Positions 27,914 to 36,695 of a DNA stretch of 64,000 bases are shown in pieces. Source of the DNA: Geothrix sp. GTDB taxonomy: Bacteria > Acidobacteriota > Holophagae > Holophagales > Holophagaceae. Below the pieces are notes generated by a model. It made no database searches. It had not been told where the DNA came from and worked only from the letters and a program-made list of their open reading frames with translations. Numbering within the stretch: the first letter of the stretch is position 1; every line of letters begins with the position of its first letter. The translations under genes were made by a program, and so were the position numbers. Location: contig JAGRPP010000012.1 of assembly GCA_019449415.1 (NCBI GenBank), positions 36,180-100,179 of the forward strand. Reading direction: 5' to 3'.

Positions 27914-27990
27914 TAACCGCAGAGGACGCAGAGAGCACAGAGAAGAACGATCCCTGCCTTTCCTCTGCGTCCTCTGTGTTCTCTGGGGTG
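27914..27990. repeat. Imperfect palindromic repeat element
   Basis: CAGAGGACGCAGAG (27920-27933) is matched by the exact inverted copy CTCTGCGTCCTCTG (27963-27976), with weaker complementarity outside. The purine-rich CGCAGAG motif resembles a dispersed palindromic element that I recall from many unrelated bacterial genomes. It fills most of the spacer between the MTHFR-fusion and ferredoxin genes. Confidence 0.7.
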
Positions 27991-28009
27991 ACTATTTTTA
28001 TCAGTCCCT

Positions 28010-29875
28010 TCATGCGTCCTCCCGCTTGGGCAGCAGCGGGGCCACGAGCTCGACCTGGCCGAAGGGGGCGCTGAGCTGGAGGCCCCGGACGCGGGGACGG
28101 ATGATCTCGATGACTTCCTGGGCGATGGCGAGGCCCTCCTTGACCTGATCCTCGGCGCTGCTCCACTTCGCCATGCGGGTGAGCACGGAGGGCGGCACGA
28201 AGGCGCCGGGCACTTCATTGGCCATGAATTCGGCGTTGCGCACGCTCTTGAGGGGCCAGATGCCCGCGATGATGGGCAGGCCGCCCTTGCCGTCCAGGGC
28301 TTCGGTGAAGTCGAGGAAGCGGAACAGGGTGTCTGCGTCGAAGACGGGCTGGGTGATGGCCCACTGGGCGCCGGCCTCCACCTTGTAGCGGAAGCGGGTC
28401 TTCTCGCGTTCCAGATCCGCCGCCACGGGATTGGCCCCCACGCCCACGCTGAAGGAGGTCGGCTTGCCGATGCCCGCGCCGCCGAGATCGAGCCCCGTGT
28501 TCAGGCGCTTGAGCATGTTCACGAGGCCGATGGCGTCCACATCGAAGACAGCGGTGGCCTGGGGGTAGGGCCCCAGCTTCGGCGGATCGCCGGTGACGGC
28601 CAGGATGTTGCGCAGGCCGAGCCCCGCGGCGCCCAGGAGGTCGCTCTGCATGCCCAGCAGGTTCCGGTCGCGGCAGGCGTAGTGGAGGATGGTCTCGAGC
28701 CCCACCTGCTGCTCGATGATGAGGGCCGTGGCCAGGGCGGACATGCGGGCCATGGCGCGGGGGCCGTCCGGCACATTGATGGCGTCCACGCCCAGGGCCC
28801 GGCACTGGCGCGTCTTGGCCACAAGCTTGTCGTATTCCATGCCCTTGGGCGGCACCAGTTCCACGGTGTGGGTGAATTCGCCCTGGGCCAGCTTGAGGCT
28901 GAAGCGGCTGCGGTAGGCGAAGGGCACCTCGGGCTGGGGCTGCTCGTGGGGCTTCAGCTCGAAGCCTCCGCCGGCCTGGACGAAGGCCCGCTCCTGGCGG
29001 AAGGCCCCGCGCATGGCGCGGATGTGGGCGGGCGTGGTGCCGCTGCACCCGCCCACGCCCCGGGCGCCGGCGGCGAGGGCCCGGGCGGCGAACCCGCCCA
29101 GGTACTCGGGGCTGGCGCCATAGATGAGGCGGCCATCCACCAGATGGGGCAGGCCGGGGTTCGGCTGGAGGACGATGGGCTTGGCGGTGACGGCCTTCAG
29201 GCGTTCGAGCAGGCGCAGGTGGGGGGCCGGCCCGTTGCCGCCGATGAGGCCCACCAAATGAGCCCCCCAGGTGTCCAGCTGCTTGATGAACCAGTCCGGT
29301 TCGGCCCCGAAGAGGGCCTGGCCCTCGTCATTGGTGGTCATCAGCGCGGCGATGGGGAGGTCGCCGAGCTCCTGCACGGCGAGGATGGCCTGGTGGATCT
29401 CATTGAGGTCCTCGAAGGCCTCGAGGACGATCAGGTCGGCCCCGGCCTCGATCAGGGGCGTGGCTTGTTCGCGGAACAGGGCGCGGGCCTCGTCGAAGGA
29501 GGTGGGCCCCCAGGGCTCGATGCGCACGCCCAGCGGGCCGATGCAGCCGGCCACCCAGGCGCGGGCGCCTTGCTGGGCGATAGCCTGTTTCGCGAGGGCC
29601 ACGCCCTCGCGGTTGATGGCGTCCATCTGCCCATCGAGGCCCCGGGCCGCGAGCTTCAGGCGTCCGGCGCCCCAGGTGTTGGTGGTGAGCACCTGGGCGC
29701 CCGCCGCGAGGAACTCCCCGTGGATGGCCAGCAGCAGATCGGGCGCCTTGAGGTTGCATTCCTCGAAGCTGCGCTGGAGCGTGATTCCGCGGTCGTGCAG
29801 GGCCGTGGCGGTGCTGCCGTCGAAGAGGAAGCATTCGCCCGCGTCGAGGGCCTGCTGGAAGGTGGGATGGGTCAT
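28010..29875 (-). CDS. Homocysteine S-methyltransferase / methylenetetrahydrofolate reductase fusion
   Basis: A 621-residue bifunctional protein like B. subtilis YitJ. Residues 1-290 are a homocysteine S-methyltransferase domain (DGSTATALHDRG at the start, zinc cysteine in GGCSGTTPAHIRAM). Residues 310-610 are a methylenetetrahydrofolate reductase TIM barrel (HTVELVPPKGMEYDK, INVPDGPRA, ILAVTGDPPKLG, AQWAITQPVFD), which binds FAD and makes methyl-THF, the substrate of MetH. One polypeptide thus serves both methyl-donor generation and alternative methylation of homocysteine. A SAM-I riboswitch lies upstream; the ferredoxin and metH genes follow on the same strand. Confidence 0.92.
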   Translation of the reverse strand: MTHPTFQQALDAGECFLFDGSTATALHDRGITLQRSFEECNLKAPDLLLAIHGEFLAAGAQVLTTNTWGAGRLKLAARGLDGQMDAINREGVALAKQAIAQQGARAWVAGCIGPLGVRIEPWGPTSFDEARALFREQATPLIEAGADLIVLEAFEDLNEIHQAILAVQELGDLPIAALMTTNDEGQALFGAEPDWFIKQLDTWGAHLVGLIGGNGPAPHLRLLERLKAVTAKPIVLQPNPGLPHLVDGRLIYGASPEYLGGFAARALAAGARGVGGCSGTTPAHIRAMRGAFRQERAFVQAGGGFELKPHEQPQPEVPFAYRSRFSLKLAQGEFTHTVELVPPKGMEYDKLVAKTRQCRALGVDAINVPDGPRAMARMSALATALIIEQQVGLETILHYACRDRNLLGMQSDLLGAAGLGLRNILAVTGDPPKLGPYPQATAVFDVDAIGLVNMLKRLNTGLDLGGAGIGKPTSFSVGVGANPVAADLEREKTRFRYKVEAGAQWAITQPVFDADTLFRFLDFTEALDGKGGLPIIAGIWPLKSVRNAEFMANEVPGAFVPPSVLTRMAKWSSAEDQVKEGLAIAQEVIEIIRPRVRGLQLSAPFGQVELVAPLLPKREDA

Positions 29876-29937
29876 GGCTGCGCCTGGGAGGGCAGTCCGT
29901 TGATCGGCATCCAGGAGGTCTCGGGTCAGTCGGGACG

Positions 29938-30050
29938 GTTCGGTATCTTCCCCCCGGCGATGCCGGAGGCAGGAGTTGGCACCTTGCTTTCGCAGGTTGC
30001 CAAGGTTTCACAGGGCCTTTCCCTCCACCTTTCTGGATAGCGCTATCGGA
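29938..30050 (-). promoter_or_regulatory. SAM-I (S-box) riboswitch upstream of the MTHFR-fusion gene
   Basis: The minus strand carries CTATCCAGAAAGGTGGAGGGA, then GGCCCTGTGAAACC, TTGGCAACC and AAGGTGCCAACTCC, a P4 hairpin and GATACCG closing P1 with CGCTATC. The core is nearly identical to the aptamer upstream of metY. I do not see a U-tailed terminator before the start codon at 29875, so control may be at translation or by another hairpin. Confidence 0.92.
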
Positions 30051-30096
30051 CTGCCAAAGATCGAGGGGACAGCATGCGCTGCGGAGATGGCGACCG

Positions 30097-31527
30097 TCAA
30101 GCCTCGGGGGGCTTCGGGGCCGGGTGTGTGGTGAGGCCCAGGCGCTTCAGGTGCCCCCATTGATCTTTCCCGCGGATCCAGTCGAGGGTCCCCCGCAGCC
30201 GCCACCAGAGGGTCAGCTGGCGGTAGCCGAAGTTCTCGGCGACGGCGAGGAGCAGCAGGATGCTCCAGGCCTTGAGGCCCTGGTAGCGGTGGCTGCTGAT
30301 TTCGTGGAGCACCACGGACACCACGGAGTTCAGCACGCCGAGCAGGAGGGCGACATAGAAGAACAGGAGGGCGAAGGTGCCACCCACGGAATGGGTCCAG
30401 AGGGATCCGGCGAACACGAGGTAGCCGGCGACCTCGATGATCGGAGCCAGGGCCTCGAAGACGAGGAAATAGGGCATGGAGAAGATCCCGATGCGACCGT
30501 ACTTCGGGTTGAAGCACATGCGCCGGTGCCGCCAGATGGTCTCGAGCATGCCCCGCTGCCACCGGTTGCGCTGGCGTCCCAGTTCCCTGAAATGTTCGGG
30601 GACTTCGGTCCAGCACACGGGATCCGGCACCAGGGCGATGTGGTGGGGGCGCTTCCAGTCCCTCAGGCAGCGGTGGAGCCGCACGACCAGCTCGAAATCC
30701 TCGCCGATGGTGGCCGTGTCGAACCCGCCTGCGGCCACGACCAGGTCCTTCCGGAAGACGCCGAAGGCGCCGCTGACGATGAACAGGGAGTCCAGCGAAG
30801 CCAGACCCACCCGGGCGAAGAGGAAGGCCCTCAGGTACTCCACGATCTGGAACCGGGCCAGCCAGGAGTCCGGGAGGTAGATGCCGCGGATGCCCATGGG
30901 TGTGACCTTGCAGCCGTTCACGGGCCGGACCACGCCGCCCGAGGCGATCAGGTCCGGCCGGTCCATGAAGGGCCGCGCGATGCGGAGCAGGGCGTCGTTC
31001 TCCAGGAGGCTGTCCCCATCCATGCAGCACACCAGGGGATAGCGCGCCAGGTTCACGCCGCAGTTCAAGGCGTCCGCCTTGCCGCCGTTCGCCTTGTCCA
31101 CCACCACCAGGTTGGGCACATAGGCACTCTCGTAGACGCCAAGCACCTCCTGGGTGGGAAGCAGCTGGCGGATCACCCGGTGGCTGGGCTGGAGCTTGAA
31201 GGCGGTGATGAGCCGCTGGAGGGTGGCGTCCGTGCTCCCGTCGTTCACCACCACCACCTGGAACTCCGGGTAGCGGAGGCTGACCAGGCTGTTGATGCTT
31301 GCCACCACGCCCGCTTCTTCGTTATAGGCCGGGCAGATCAGGGACATGGGCTTGAAGTGGCTGGATTCGAAGGCCGTGTCGAGGCGGTCGGTTTCGGCCT
31401 CGTCCAGGTGCCGCCGGATGGAGATGAAGGCCCGGAGGATCAGCCCCAGGTGCGTGAGGTTCATGGCCAGGAAATAGGCGAGGATGCCCCACTGGGCGAA
31501 GGCGGTGACGAACACGCGGAAGCTCAC
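30097..31527 (-). CDS. Processive GT2 glycosyltransferase, PgaC/BcsA-like, inner membrane
   Basis: A 476-residue membrane synthase. One N-terminal membrane segment (about 12-35) precedes a GT2 catalytic domain with DGSTDAT (D96), the metal-binding D170-G-D172, the base region GEDFEL (E276, D277) and the QxxRW motif (Q319 to W323), followed by several membrane segments at 350-435. All motifs of processive beta-glycan synthases (cellulose, PNAG, hyaluronan type) are present; there is no PilZ domain, so direct c-di-GMP control is not evident. Its ATG overlaps the HEAT-protein stop. With the divergent deacetylase and outer membrane protein it probably makes and exports a polysaccharide. Sugar specificity is unknown. 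Confidence 0.9.
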   Translation of the reverse strand: MSFRVFVTAFAQWGILAYFLAMNLTHLGLILRAFISIRRHLDEAETDRLDTAFESSHFKPMSLICPAYNEEAGVVASINSLVSLRYPEFQVVVVNDGSTDATLQRLITAFKLQPSHRVIRQLLPTQEVLGVYESAYVPNLVVVDKANGGKADALNCGVNLARYPLVCCMDGDSLLENDALLRIARPFMDRPDLIASGGVVRPVNGCKVTPMGIRGIYLPDSWLARFQIVEYLRAFLFARVGLASLDSLFIVSGAFGVFRKDLVVAAGGFDTATIGEDFELVVRLHRCLRDWKRPHHIALVPDPVCWTEVPEHFRELGRQRNRWQRGMLETIWRHRRMCFNPKYGRIGIFSMPYFLVFEALAPIIEVAGYLVFAGSLWTHSVGGTFALLFFYVALLLGVLNSVVSVVLHEISSHRYQGLKAWSILLLLAVAENFGYRQLTLWWRLRGTLDWIRGKDQWGHLKRLGLTTHPAPKPPEA

Positions 31528-32597
31528 AGGTGACCCCGCTCATCCGCCCATTCGAGCCGCTCCCGGGCGATGTCCCGAGCGAAGCGGTCCGCCGAGGCAT
31601 CCTCGGCGATCCAGGTCAGGGCCGAGACACCGCCCCGGCCGAGATCCACGAGGCTCTGAGCCGCGTTCCGGCGTACCTCGAACACGCGATCGGCCAGCAG
31701 GGGGAGGAGGGCCGGAATGGCGGAGGGCCCCCCGAGCACGCCCAGGGCCCGGGCCGCCTGGGTGCGGATCTCCCAGATGGGGCTGGAGGCGAAGGGCAGC
31801 ACCTTGGGATAGCTGGTCGGGTCCGCGAGGATGATGAGCGACTTCAGGACCGAGACCCGGAGGTTCACATGGGGGACCTCCAGCAGCCAGAGCAGGCGGG
31901 GCTGGGAGTCCCGGTGCCGGTGGGAGCCGACCAGCAGCGCGAAGAGAATCCAGGGTTCCGGGTTCTGATCCGGGGACTCGAGATGGTCCTTCATCCAGGG
32001 CAGCAGGCCGGGACCGAAGCCCTCCAGGACCCGCAGCAGGCGCTCGCGCTGGTAGACCTCCTCGCGCATGACCCAGGCCAGGACGGGGTTGGCGAATCGC
32101 AGGTCCTGGCTGTGGGTGAGGGTCCGGGCCGCCACATGCGCCACATAGGGGACGGGATCGTCCAGGAGGGGCAGCACCAGGTTGAGGTAGCCCTCGATGC
32201 GAATACCCGGATTCCAGCGCCAGGGCCGGTCGGCGACGGGTGGGGGCGGAGTCTCGGTGAGTTCATCCAACCGGAAGGCGCCGATCTCCTGGGCGGCCAT
32301 GGCCCGGACCCGGGGGTCCCGGCTCCGGAGGCGGCGGGGGAGGGAGAGGTGGATGTCCAGGCCCAGGTAGAGCTGACGGAGGACTTCGGACTCCTGTCCG
32401 GCGAGCGTGGACTGGTAGCGGGCCAGGAAATTCCGGAAGAGCCAGCGGTCGGCGTGCGGAATGGGCCCGAAGGAGCCGCGCTCGTAGCCGCCCTTGAAGA
32501 GGTAGTCCGTCAACTGGACTTCCCAGGCCTGGTAGCAGGCGATGCGATGGCGGTTCTGGCGGTCTCGCCGCACCTGCAGAATGGCCCCGACCAGCAC
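31524..32597 (-). CDS. HEAT-repeat membrane-anchored protein (start uncertain)
   Basis: A 357-residue frame from a GTG at 32597. The C-terminal 150 residues show HEAT/PBS-type helical repeats (PHVNLRVSVLKSLIIL, SPIWEIRTQAARALGVLGG, DRVFEVRRNAAQSLVDLG), a protein-binding scaffold. No Shine-Dalgarno precedes the GTG, and the same frame stays open for 28 more codons back to the stop of the response regulator, coding a hydrophobic ALHWATVILLALVSGLVLVG stretch that would be a natural N-terminal membrane anchor cut through by the GTG. The true start may be a non-standard codon near 32678 or 32669. Placed between a response regulator and the GT2 synthase, it may link signal to synthase. Confidence 0.75.
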   Translation of the reverse strand: MLVGAILQVRRDRQNRHRIACYQAWEVQLTDYLFKGGYERGSFGPIPHADRWLFRNFLARYQSTLAGQESEVLRQLYLGLDIHLSLPRRLRSRDPRVRAMAAQEIGAFRLDELTETPPPPVADRPWRWNPGIRIEGYLNLVLPLLDDPVPYVAHVAARTLTHSQDLRFANPVLAWVMREEVYQRERLLRVLEGFGPGLLPWMKDHLESPDQNPEPWILFALLVGSHRHRDSQPRLLWLLEVPHVNLRVSVLKSLIILADPTSYPKVLPFASSPIWEIRTQAARALGVLGGPSAIPALLPLLADRVFEVRRNAAQSLVDLGRGGVSALTWIAEDASADRFARDIARERLEWADERGHL

Positions 32598-32681
32598 CAG
32601 GCCAGAGACCAGGGCCAGCAGGATGACGGTGGCCCAATGCAGCGCGGGAAGGAAGAGGTCCTGGGACAGGGGAAGGATGGA

Positions 32682-33086
32682 TCACCCCGCCCGACGGGAG
32701 CGTTCGAAGAGCCGCCACAGCCGCTCCATGAGTACCTGCACGGAGATCGGCTTGGTCATGTAGTCGTCGGCCCCGGCCGCGAGGCAGCGGACCATGTCCT
32801 GCTCATTCTGGTTGCTGGAGATGAGCAGGATGGGAGTACGACCCTTGGGGGGCGGGAGGTCCCGCACTTCCTGCACCAGCCGGAAGCCGTTCATGGACGG
32901 CATCATGAGGTCGGTGGTGATGAGGTCGATGGCTTCGCGGTTCAGGATCTCAAGGCCCTCCATGCCATTGAGGGCCACGAACACCTTCAGCCCCTCCATC
33001 TCCAGGCGCGCCTGAATGATCCGGGCGGTCGTGAGGTCGTCTTCGACCACCAGGACCGTGGTATGTTCTGGCCAGCGTCGGCTCAT
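32682..33086 (-). CDS. Response regulator, receiver domain only
   Basis: A 134-residue single-domain receiver: acidic pair in VVEDD, phosphoacceptor D59 (LITTDLMMPSMNG) and the lysine in MTKPIS are intact. No output domain, so it acts by protein contact. It is the first gene of the minus-strand arm of the polysaccharide locus and is in the same reading frame as the HEAT protein, separated from it by a single in-frame TGA and 28 codons before the first usual start codon. It probably transmits kinase input to the HEAT protein or the synthase. No kinase gene is adjacent. Confidence 0.92.
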   Translation of the reverse strand: MSRRWPEHTTVLVVEDDLTTARIIQARLEMEGLKVFVALNGMEGLEILNREAIDLITTDLMMPSMNGFRLVQEVRDLPPPKGRTPILLISSNQNEQDMVRCLAAGADDYMTKPISVQVLMERLWRLFERSRRAG

Positions 33087-33219
33087 GAAAAAAGTCTAGC
33101 AAGGTATGAATCAAACCTGTCGATTTCCATGGATTAGGAGCACCTGGTTCCCCCATGACACGAGGATTTCACGCCCCCGTCCAGGACCGCACCCGCCCAT
33201 GGGACGGAGTCGCACACCC

Positions 33220-34131
33220 ATGAATTTTCTGTCACCCATCCGAGCGATCGCCTGGGGTTTCTGCTGCGCGATCCTGGCCGGCCAGTCGCTGACCATCACC
33301 TTGGACGATGGTCCCAACCTCAGTTCGACTCCGCGGCTTTCGGGCGACGAGCGGAACCGGCGCCTGCTGGAGGCCTTCCGGGAGAAGGGCGTGCGCGTGG
33401 TCCTCTTCGCCAACGGCATCCGCGGCGGGGACAGCCCGGAGGGGATCCGGTGGCTGGAGGCCTGGGGCAAGGCGGGCCACCGCATCGGGAATCATACCTA
33501 CGGCCACTCCAACCTCGAGGAAGTCGGCCTGGCCCGCTTCAGGGAGGATGTGCTTCGCCTGGACCGCCTAATCCACGGCATTCCCGGCTACTGGCCCATG
33601 CTGCGGTTCCCGTACCTGCTCGAGGGCAGGGCGGGGGTGGAGCGGAGAGCCGCCCAGGCCATGCTGAAGGAGCTGGGATACGGCGTCGCGCCTGTGAGCA
33701 TCCCGACCTACGACTGGCTCTTCAATGAGCGCCTCCAGCAGATGTTGCAGGCCCGGCCCGACGCCGACATCGCGCCCATCCGGGCCCTCTACCTGCGGCA
33801 CCTGGACGAGGTCCTCCAGGGCTACCGCGACCTGGGCGACCGGCTCCTTGGCAAGGATCCCATCCATACGCTCCTTCTCCATCACAACCTCCTGAACGCC
33901 CTCGTCATGCCGGACCTGCTCCGGATGCTGGATGCGAACGGCTGGAAGGTGGTGGGCCCGGAAGAGGCCTACCAGGATCCCATCTACGCGGAAGACCTGT
34001 CAGCCGTGGGCTACAGCGAAAGCCACCTCGGCTCCATGGCGCGGAAGCGCGGCATGCTGGTGGCGGAGGTCCAGCGGTTGGAAGCCCTGCTAGAGGGCGG
34101 GAAGACGGCCCTCAAGGAGGTCGCGCCATGA
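33220..34131 (+). CDS. NodB-type polysaccharide deacetylase, exported
   Basis: A 303-residue protein with a signal peptide (MNFLSPIRAIAWGFCCAILAG) and a carbohydrate esterase 4 NodB domain. The catalytic/metal aspartates D29-D30 (TITLDDGPN) and the zinc histidines H92 and H96 (GNHTYGHS) are present, as is RFPYL (motif 3); the C-terminal HTLLLHHN supplies the last histidine. It should remove N- or O-acetyl groups from a polysaccharide in the periplasm, like PgaB or peptidoglycan deacetylases. I use the ATG at 33220 because it gives the signal peptide. First gene of the plus-strand arm; overlaps the next gene by ATGA. Confidence 0.9.
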   Translation: MNFLSPIRAIAWGFCCAILAGQSLTITLDDGPNLSSTPRLSGDERNRRLLEAFREKGVRVVLFANGIRGGDSPEGIRWLEAWGKAGHRIGNHTYGHSNLEEVGLARFREDVLRLDRLIHGIPGYWPMLRFPYLLEGRAGVERRAAQAMLKELGYGVAPVSIPTYDWLFNERLQQMLQARPDADIAPIRALYLRHLDEVLQGYRDLGDRLLGKDPIHTLLLHHNLLNALVMPDLLRMLDANGWKVVGPEEAYQDPIYAEDLSAVGYSESHLGSMARKRGMLVAEVQRLEALLEGGKTALKEVAP

Positions 34132-36695
34132 CCCTGACCTGGCTGCCCCTCTGCCTGGCCCTGGCCGGGCTCGTCCAGGATCCGGCCGAGGGCCACCGCC
34201 TGCTCCGGGAGAATCGCCTGGAGGCGGCCCGGAAGGCCTTCGACGCCGTCCTGGTCAAGGCTCCCCAGGATGTGGACGGCCTGGTCGGGGCCGGGTTCAC
34301 GGCCCTGCGCCAGGAGCGCATCCCGGAAGCGCTGGCCCATTTCCAGCGGGCGCTGTCGCTGTCGCCCACCTATGCGGATGCCGCCTACGGCTTGGCGCTA
34401 TGCCAGGAACGCCTGGGCCGAACCGCCGAGGCCTGGCGTCTGGCCAAGGAGGCGGTGCGCCTCGACCCGGCCCGCGAGGATTTCCAGGCCCTTCTGGCCC
34501 GGGTCTCCCCGATGGAAGACTCGATTCCCCCGCCTCCGCCCCTCCCCGCGGAATTGCGGGTGCCCTTCCGCACCGTTCCGGCCGGCTTCCAGGTCCGCGA
34601 CGGGGCGGGCTGGAAGACCGTGTACCTGAAGGGGGTGAACCTGGGCGCGGCCCTGCCGGGGCGGTTCCCCACGGAATTCCCGGGCAAGGAGGTCTATGCC
34701 GGGTGGCTGGCGGAGATGGGCCAGCTCGGGATCAATGCCCTCCGCCTCTACACCATCCACCCTCCCGCCTTCTACGAGGCCCTGCGGGAGCACAACCTCA
34801 AGGCGGCGCACCCGATCTACCTGCTGCACGGCGTCTGGGTGGAACCCCCGCCGGGGGACGACTTCGGCGATCCCGCCTGGTTCGCGGCCTATCGCGAGGA
34901 TATGCGGCGCGTGGTGGACCTGATGCACGGCCGCGCCAGCTTCCCGCCCCGGCCGGGGGCCGCCGGGGGCCATTACCGCGCGGATGTGAGCCGCTGGTGG
35001 ATCGGGACGATTTTGGGCCGGGAGTGGGAGCCCTTCAATGTCATCGCGTACAACCGGCGGCATCCGGGCGATTCCGACTGGAAGGGGCGGTTTGTGGAGG
35101 TGCCCCGGGCCCACGCAACGGAAATCTTCATGGCCAAGGCTCTGGATGCCTTCATCGGCCTTGAACACGACACCTACCATGTGCAGCGGCCGGTGGCCTT
35201 CACCAACTGGCCCACGCTCGACGCCATGACGCATCCCAGCGAGACCTCGTTTCTCGAAGAGCAGCGGATCCTGAAGAAACTCGGCCTGCCTTACACGGAG
35301 GAGGTGAAGTCCGAAGTCTTCGATGACGACAGCGTGGCCATCGACATGGAAAAGTTCTCGGATCTCCCTGCGTTCCAGGGGGGGCTGTTCGCGAGCTACC
35401 ATGTCTACCCGAACTATCCCGAGTTCATCAACCTCGACGCCGGGTACGCGAAGGTCCGGGATGAGGAGGGGCCCAACAACTACCTGGGGTATCTCAAGGA
35501 GCTCCGGGCGTACCACAAGAGGCACGCGGTGCTGGTGTCCGAGTTCGGGCTCAGCTCCTCCCGCATGCCGGCTCATTGGCAACCCCAGGGCATGACCCAC
35601 GGAGGCCTGGAGGAGAAGGACCAGGCCCGCCTGATGAAGCGCCTGATCCGGAACATCTACGACACGGGGTACGCCGGGAGCATCGTCTTCGCCTGGATGG
35701 ACGAGTGGTTCAAGAAGACCTGGCAGGTCTCGCCGCTCGAGCTGCCGCCCGAGCGGAAGCCCCTCTGGTTCAACGCCATGGATGCGGAGGAGAACTACGG
35801 ATTGATCGGGCATCATCCCGGGGCCAAGGGGCCGAACATCCTCATTGACGGCCGGGCCGACGACTGGAAGAACATCCCCACCTACCTCAAGAACGAGAAT
35901 CTGGAGATGAAGCTCTTTGCCGACGAGGGCTGGTTCCATGTGGGCCTCTTCTGGAAGGGGGCCGTCGACTGGAACCGCGACACCTTCCTGCTGGGGCTGG
36001 ACACCCTGGGGACGGACCTGGGCAACCACCGCTTCCCCTTCGGCGTTCCCGTGCGGAACGGTGCGGGAATGGAGTTCACCCTCGAGCTGTCCGCGAAAAG
36101 CTGCGGCGTCTGGGTGGACGCCCCCTACGAATTCTCCCCCCACCGCCACCCGGGCCCTTCCCGCACCATCGCCCACGAAGACGGCCCCTGGCGTCAGATG
36201 CAGACGGAGACCAACCGCCTGCGGGTGGGGCAGGACCTGACGGTCTATCAGGCCCGCCGCTACGACATCGGGGCCCTGCACAAGGGGACTCAGGACCGCC
36301 GCGACCCCGCCTTCGATTCGCTGGGCGAATGGATGGACGGCCCCGGGTTCCTGGAAGTCCGCATTCCCTGGACGCTGATCCATGTCACCGATCCAAGCTC
36401 GCGCCGCGTGCTCCAGGATCCGGCGGACCTGCTGTCGATGGAGGACCACGGCTCGGTGACCACCGACGGATTCCGCGCCAGCCTGGTGCGGACGCGCCGG
36501 AAAGGGCCCGAGGGGCCGGCGGAGGTCCTCGAAACCCTGCCCGCCGCGAACCGGAACGGCATTCCCATCCCCCCCCTCTTCACCTGGCCTACCTGGGAGC
36601 AGCCCCGCTGGCATCCTTTCCGGAAGAAGGCCTTCGATGCCGTCCGGGATGCCTTCGCCGCCCTTCCGGCCCAACCCAAACCGAGCGCGCCATGA
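34128..36695 (+). CDS. TPR / TIM-barrel glycosidase-like / DOMON-like protein
   Basis: An 855-residue exported protein. After a signal peptide come TPR repeats (about 22-120), a segment from residue 146 that reads like a clan-A glycoside hydrolase or glucanosyltransferase TIM barrel (YLKGVNLGAALPGRFPTEFP, LGINALRLYTIHP; candidate catalytic E299 in LGREWEP and E472 in VSEFGLSSS), and from residue 568 a beta-sandwich beginning ILIDGRADDW, typical of DOMON/CBM9-like sugar-binding domains. I do not know this combination by name. Between a deacetylase and an outer membrane TPR-barrel it probably trims, transfers or holds the polysaccharide during export. ATGA overlaps at both ends couple it to its neighbours. 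Confidence 0.8.
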   Translation: MTLTWLPLCLALAGLVQDPAEGHRLLRENRLEAARKAFDAVLVKAPQDVDGLVGAGFTALRQERIPEALAHFQRALSLSPTYADAAYGLALCQERLGRTAEAWRLAKEAVRLDPAREDFQALLARVSPMEDSIPPPPPLPAELRVPFRTVPAGFQVRDGAGWKTVYLKGVNLGAALPGRFPTEFPGKEVYAGWLAEMGQLGINALRLYTIHPPAFYEALREHNLKAAHPIYLLHGVWVEPPPGDDFGDPAWFAAYREDMRRVVDLMHGRASFPPRPGAAGGHYRADVSRWWIGTILGREWEPFNVIAYNRRHPGDSDWKGRFVEVPRAHATEIFMAKALDAFIGLEHDTYHVQRPVAFTNWPTLDAMTHPSETSFLEEQRILKKLGLPYTEEVKSEVFDDDSVAIDMEKFSDLPAFQGGLFASYHVYPNYPEFINLDAGYAKVRDEEGPNNYLGYLKELRAYHKRHAVLVSEFGLSSSRMPAHWQPQGMTHGGLEEKDQARLMKRLIRNIYDTGYAGSIVFAWMDEWFKKTWQVSPLELPPERKPLWFNAMDAEENYGLIGHHPGAKGPNILIDGRADDWKNIPTYLKNENLEMKLFADEGWFHVGLFWKGAVDWNRDTFLLGLDTLGTDLGNHRFPFGVPVRNGAGMEFTLELSAKSCGVWVDAPYEFSPHRHPGPSRTIAHEDGPWRQMQTETNRLRVGQDLTVYQARRYDIGALHKGTQDRRDPAFDSLGEWMDGPGFLEVRIPWTLIHVTDPSSRRVLQDPADLLSMEDHGSVTTDGFRASLVRTRRKGPEGPAEVLETLPAANRNGIPIPPLFTWPTWEQPRWHPFRKKAFDAVRDAFAALPAQPKPSAP

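Noticed and set aside
32682..33086. Response regulator and HEAT protein as one gene broken by a TGA
   Set aside because: The receiver is complete and a receiver before a membrane helix is unusual; kept as two genes, but the possibility is listed as a finding.
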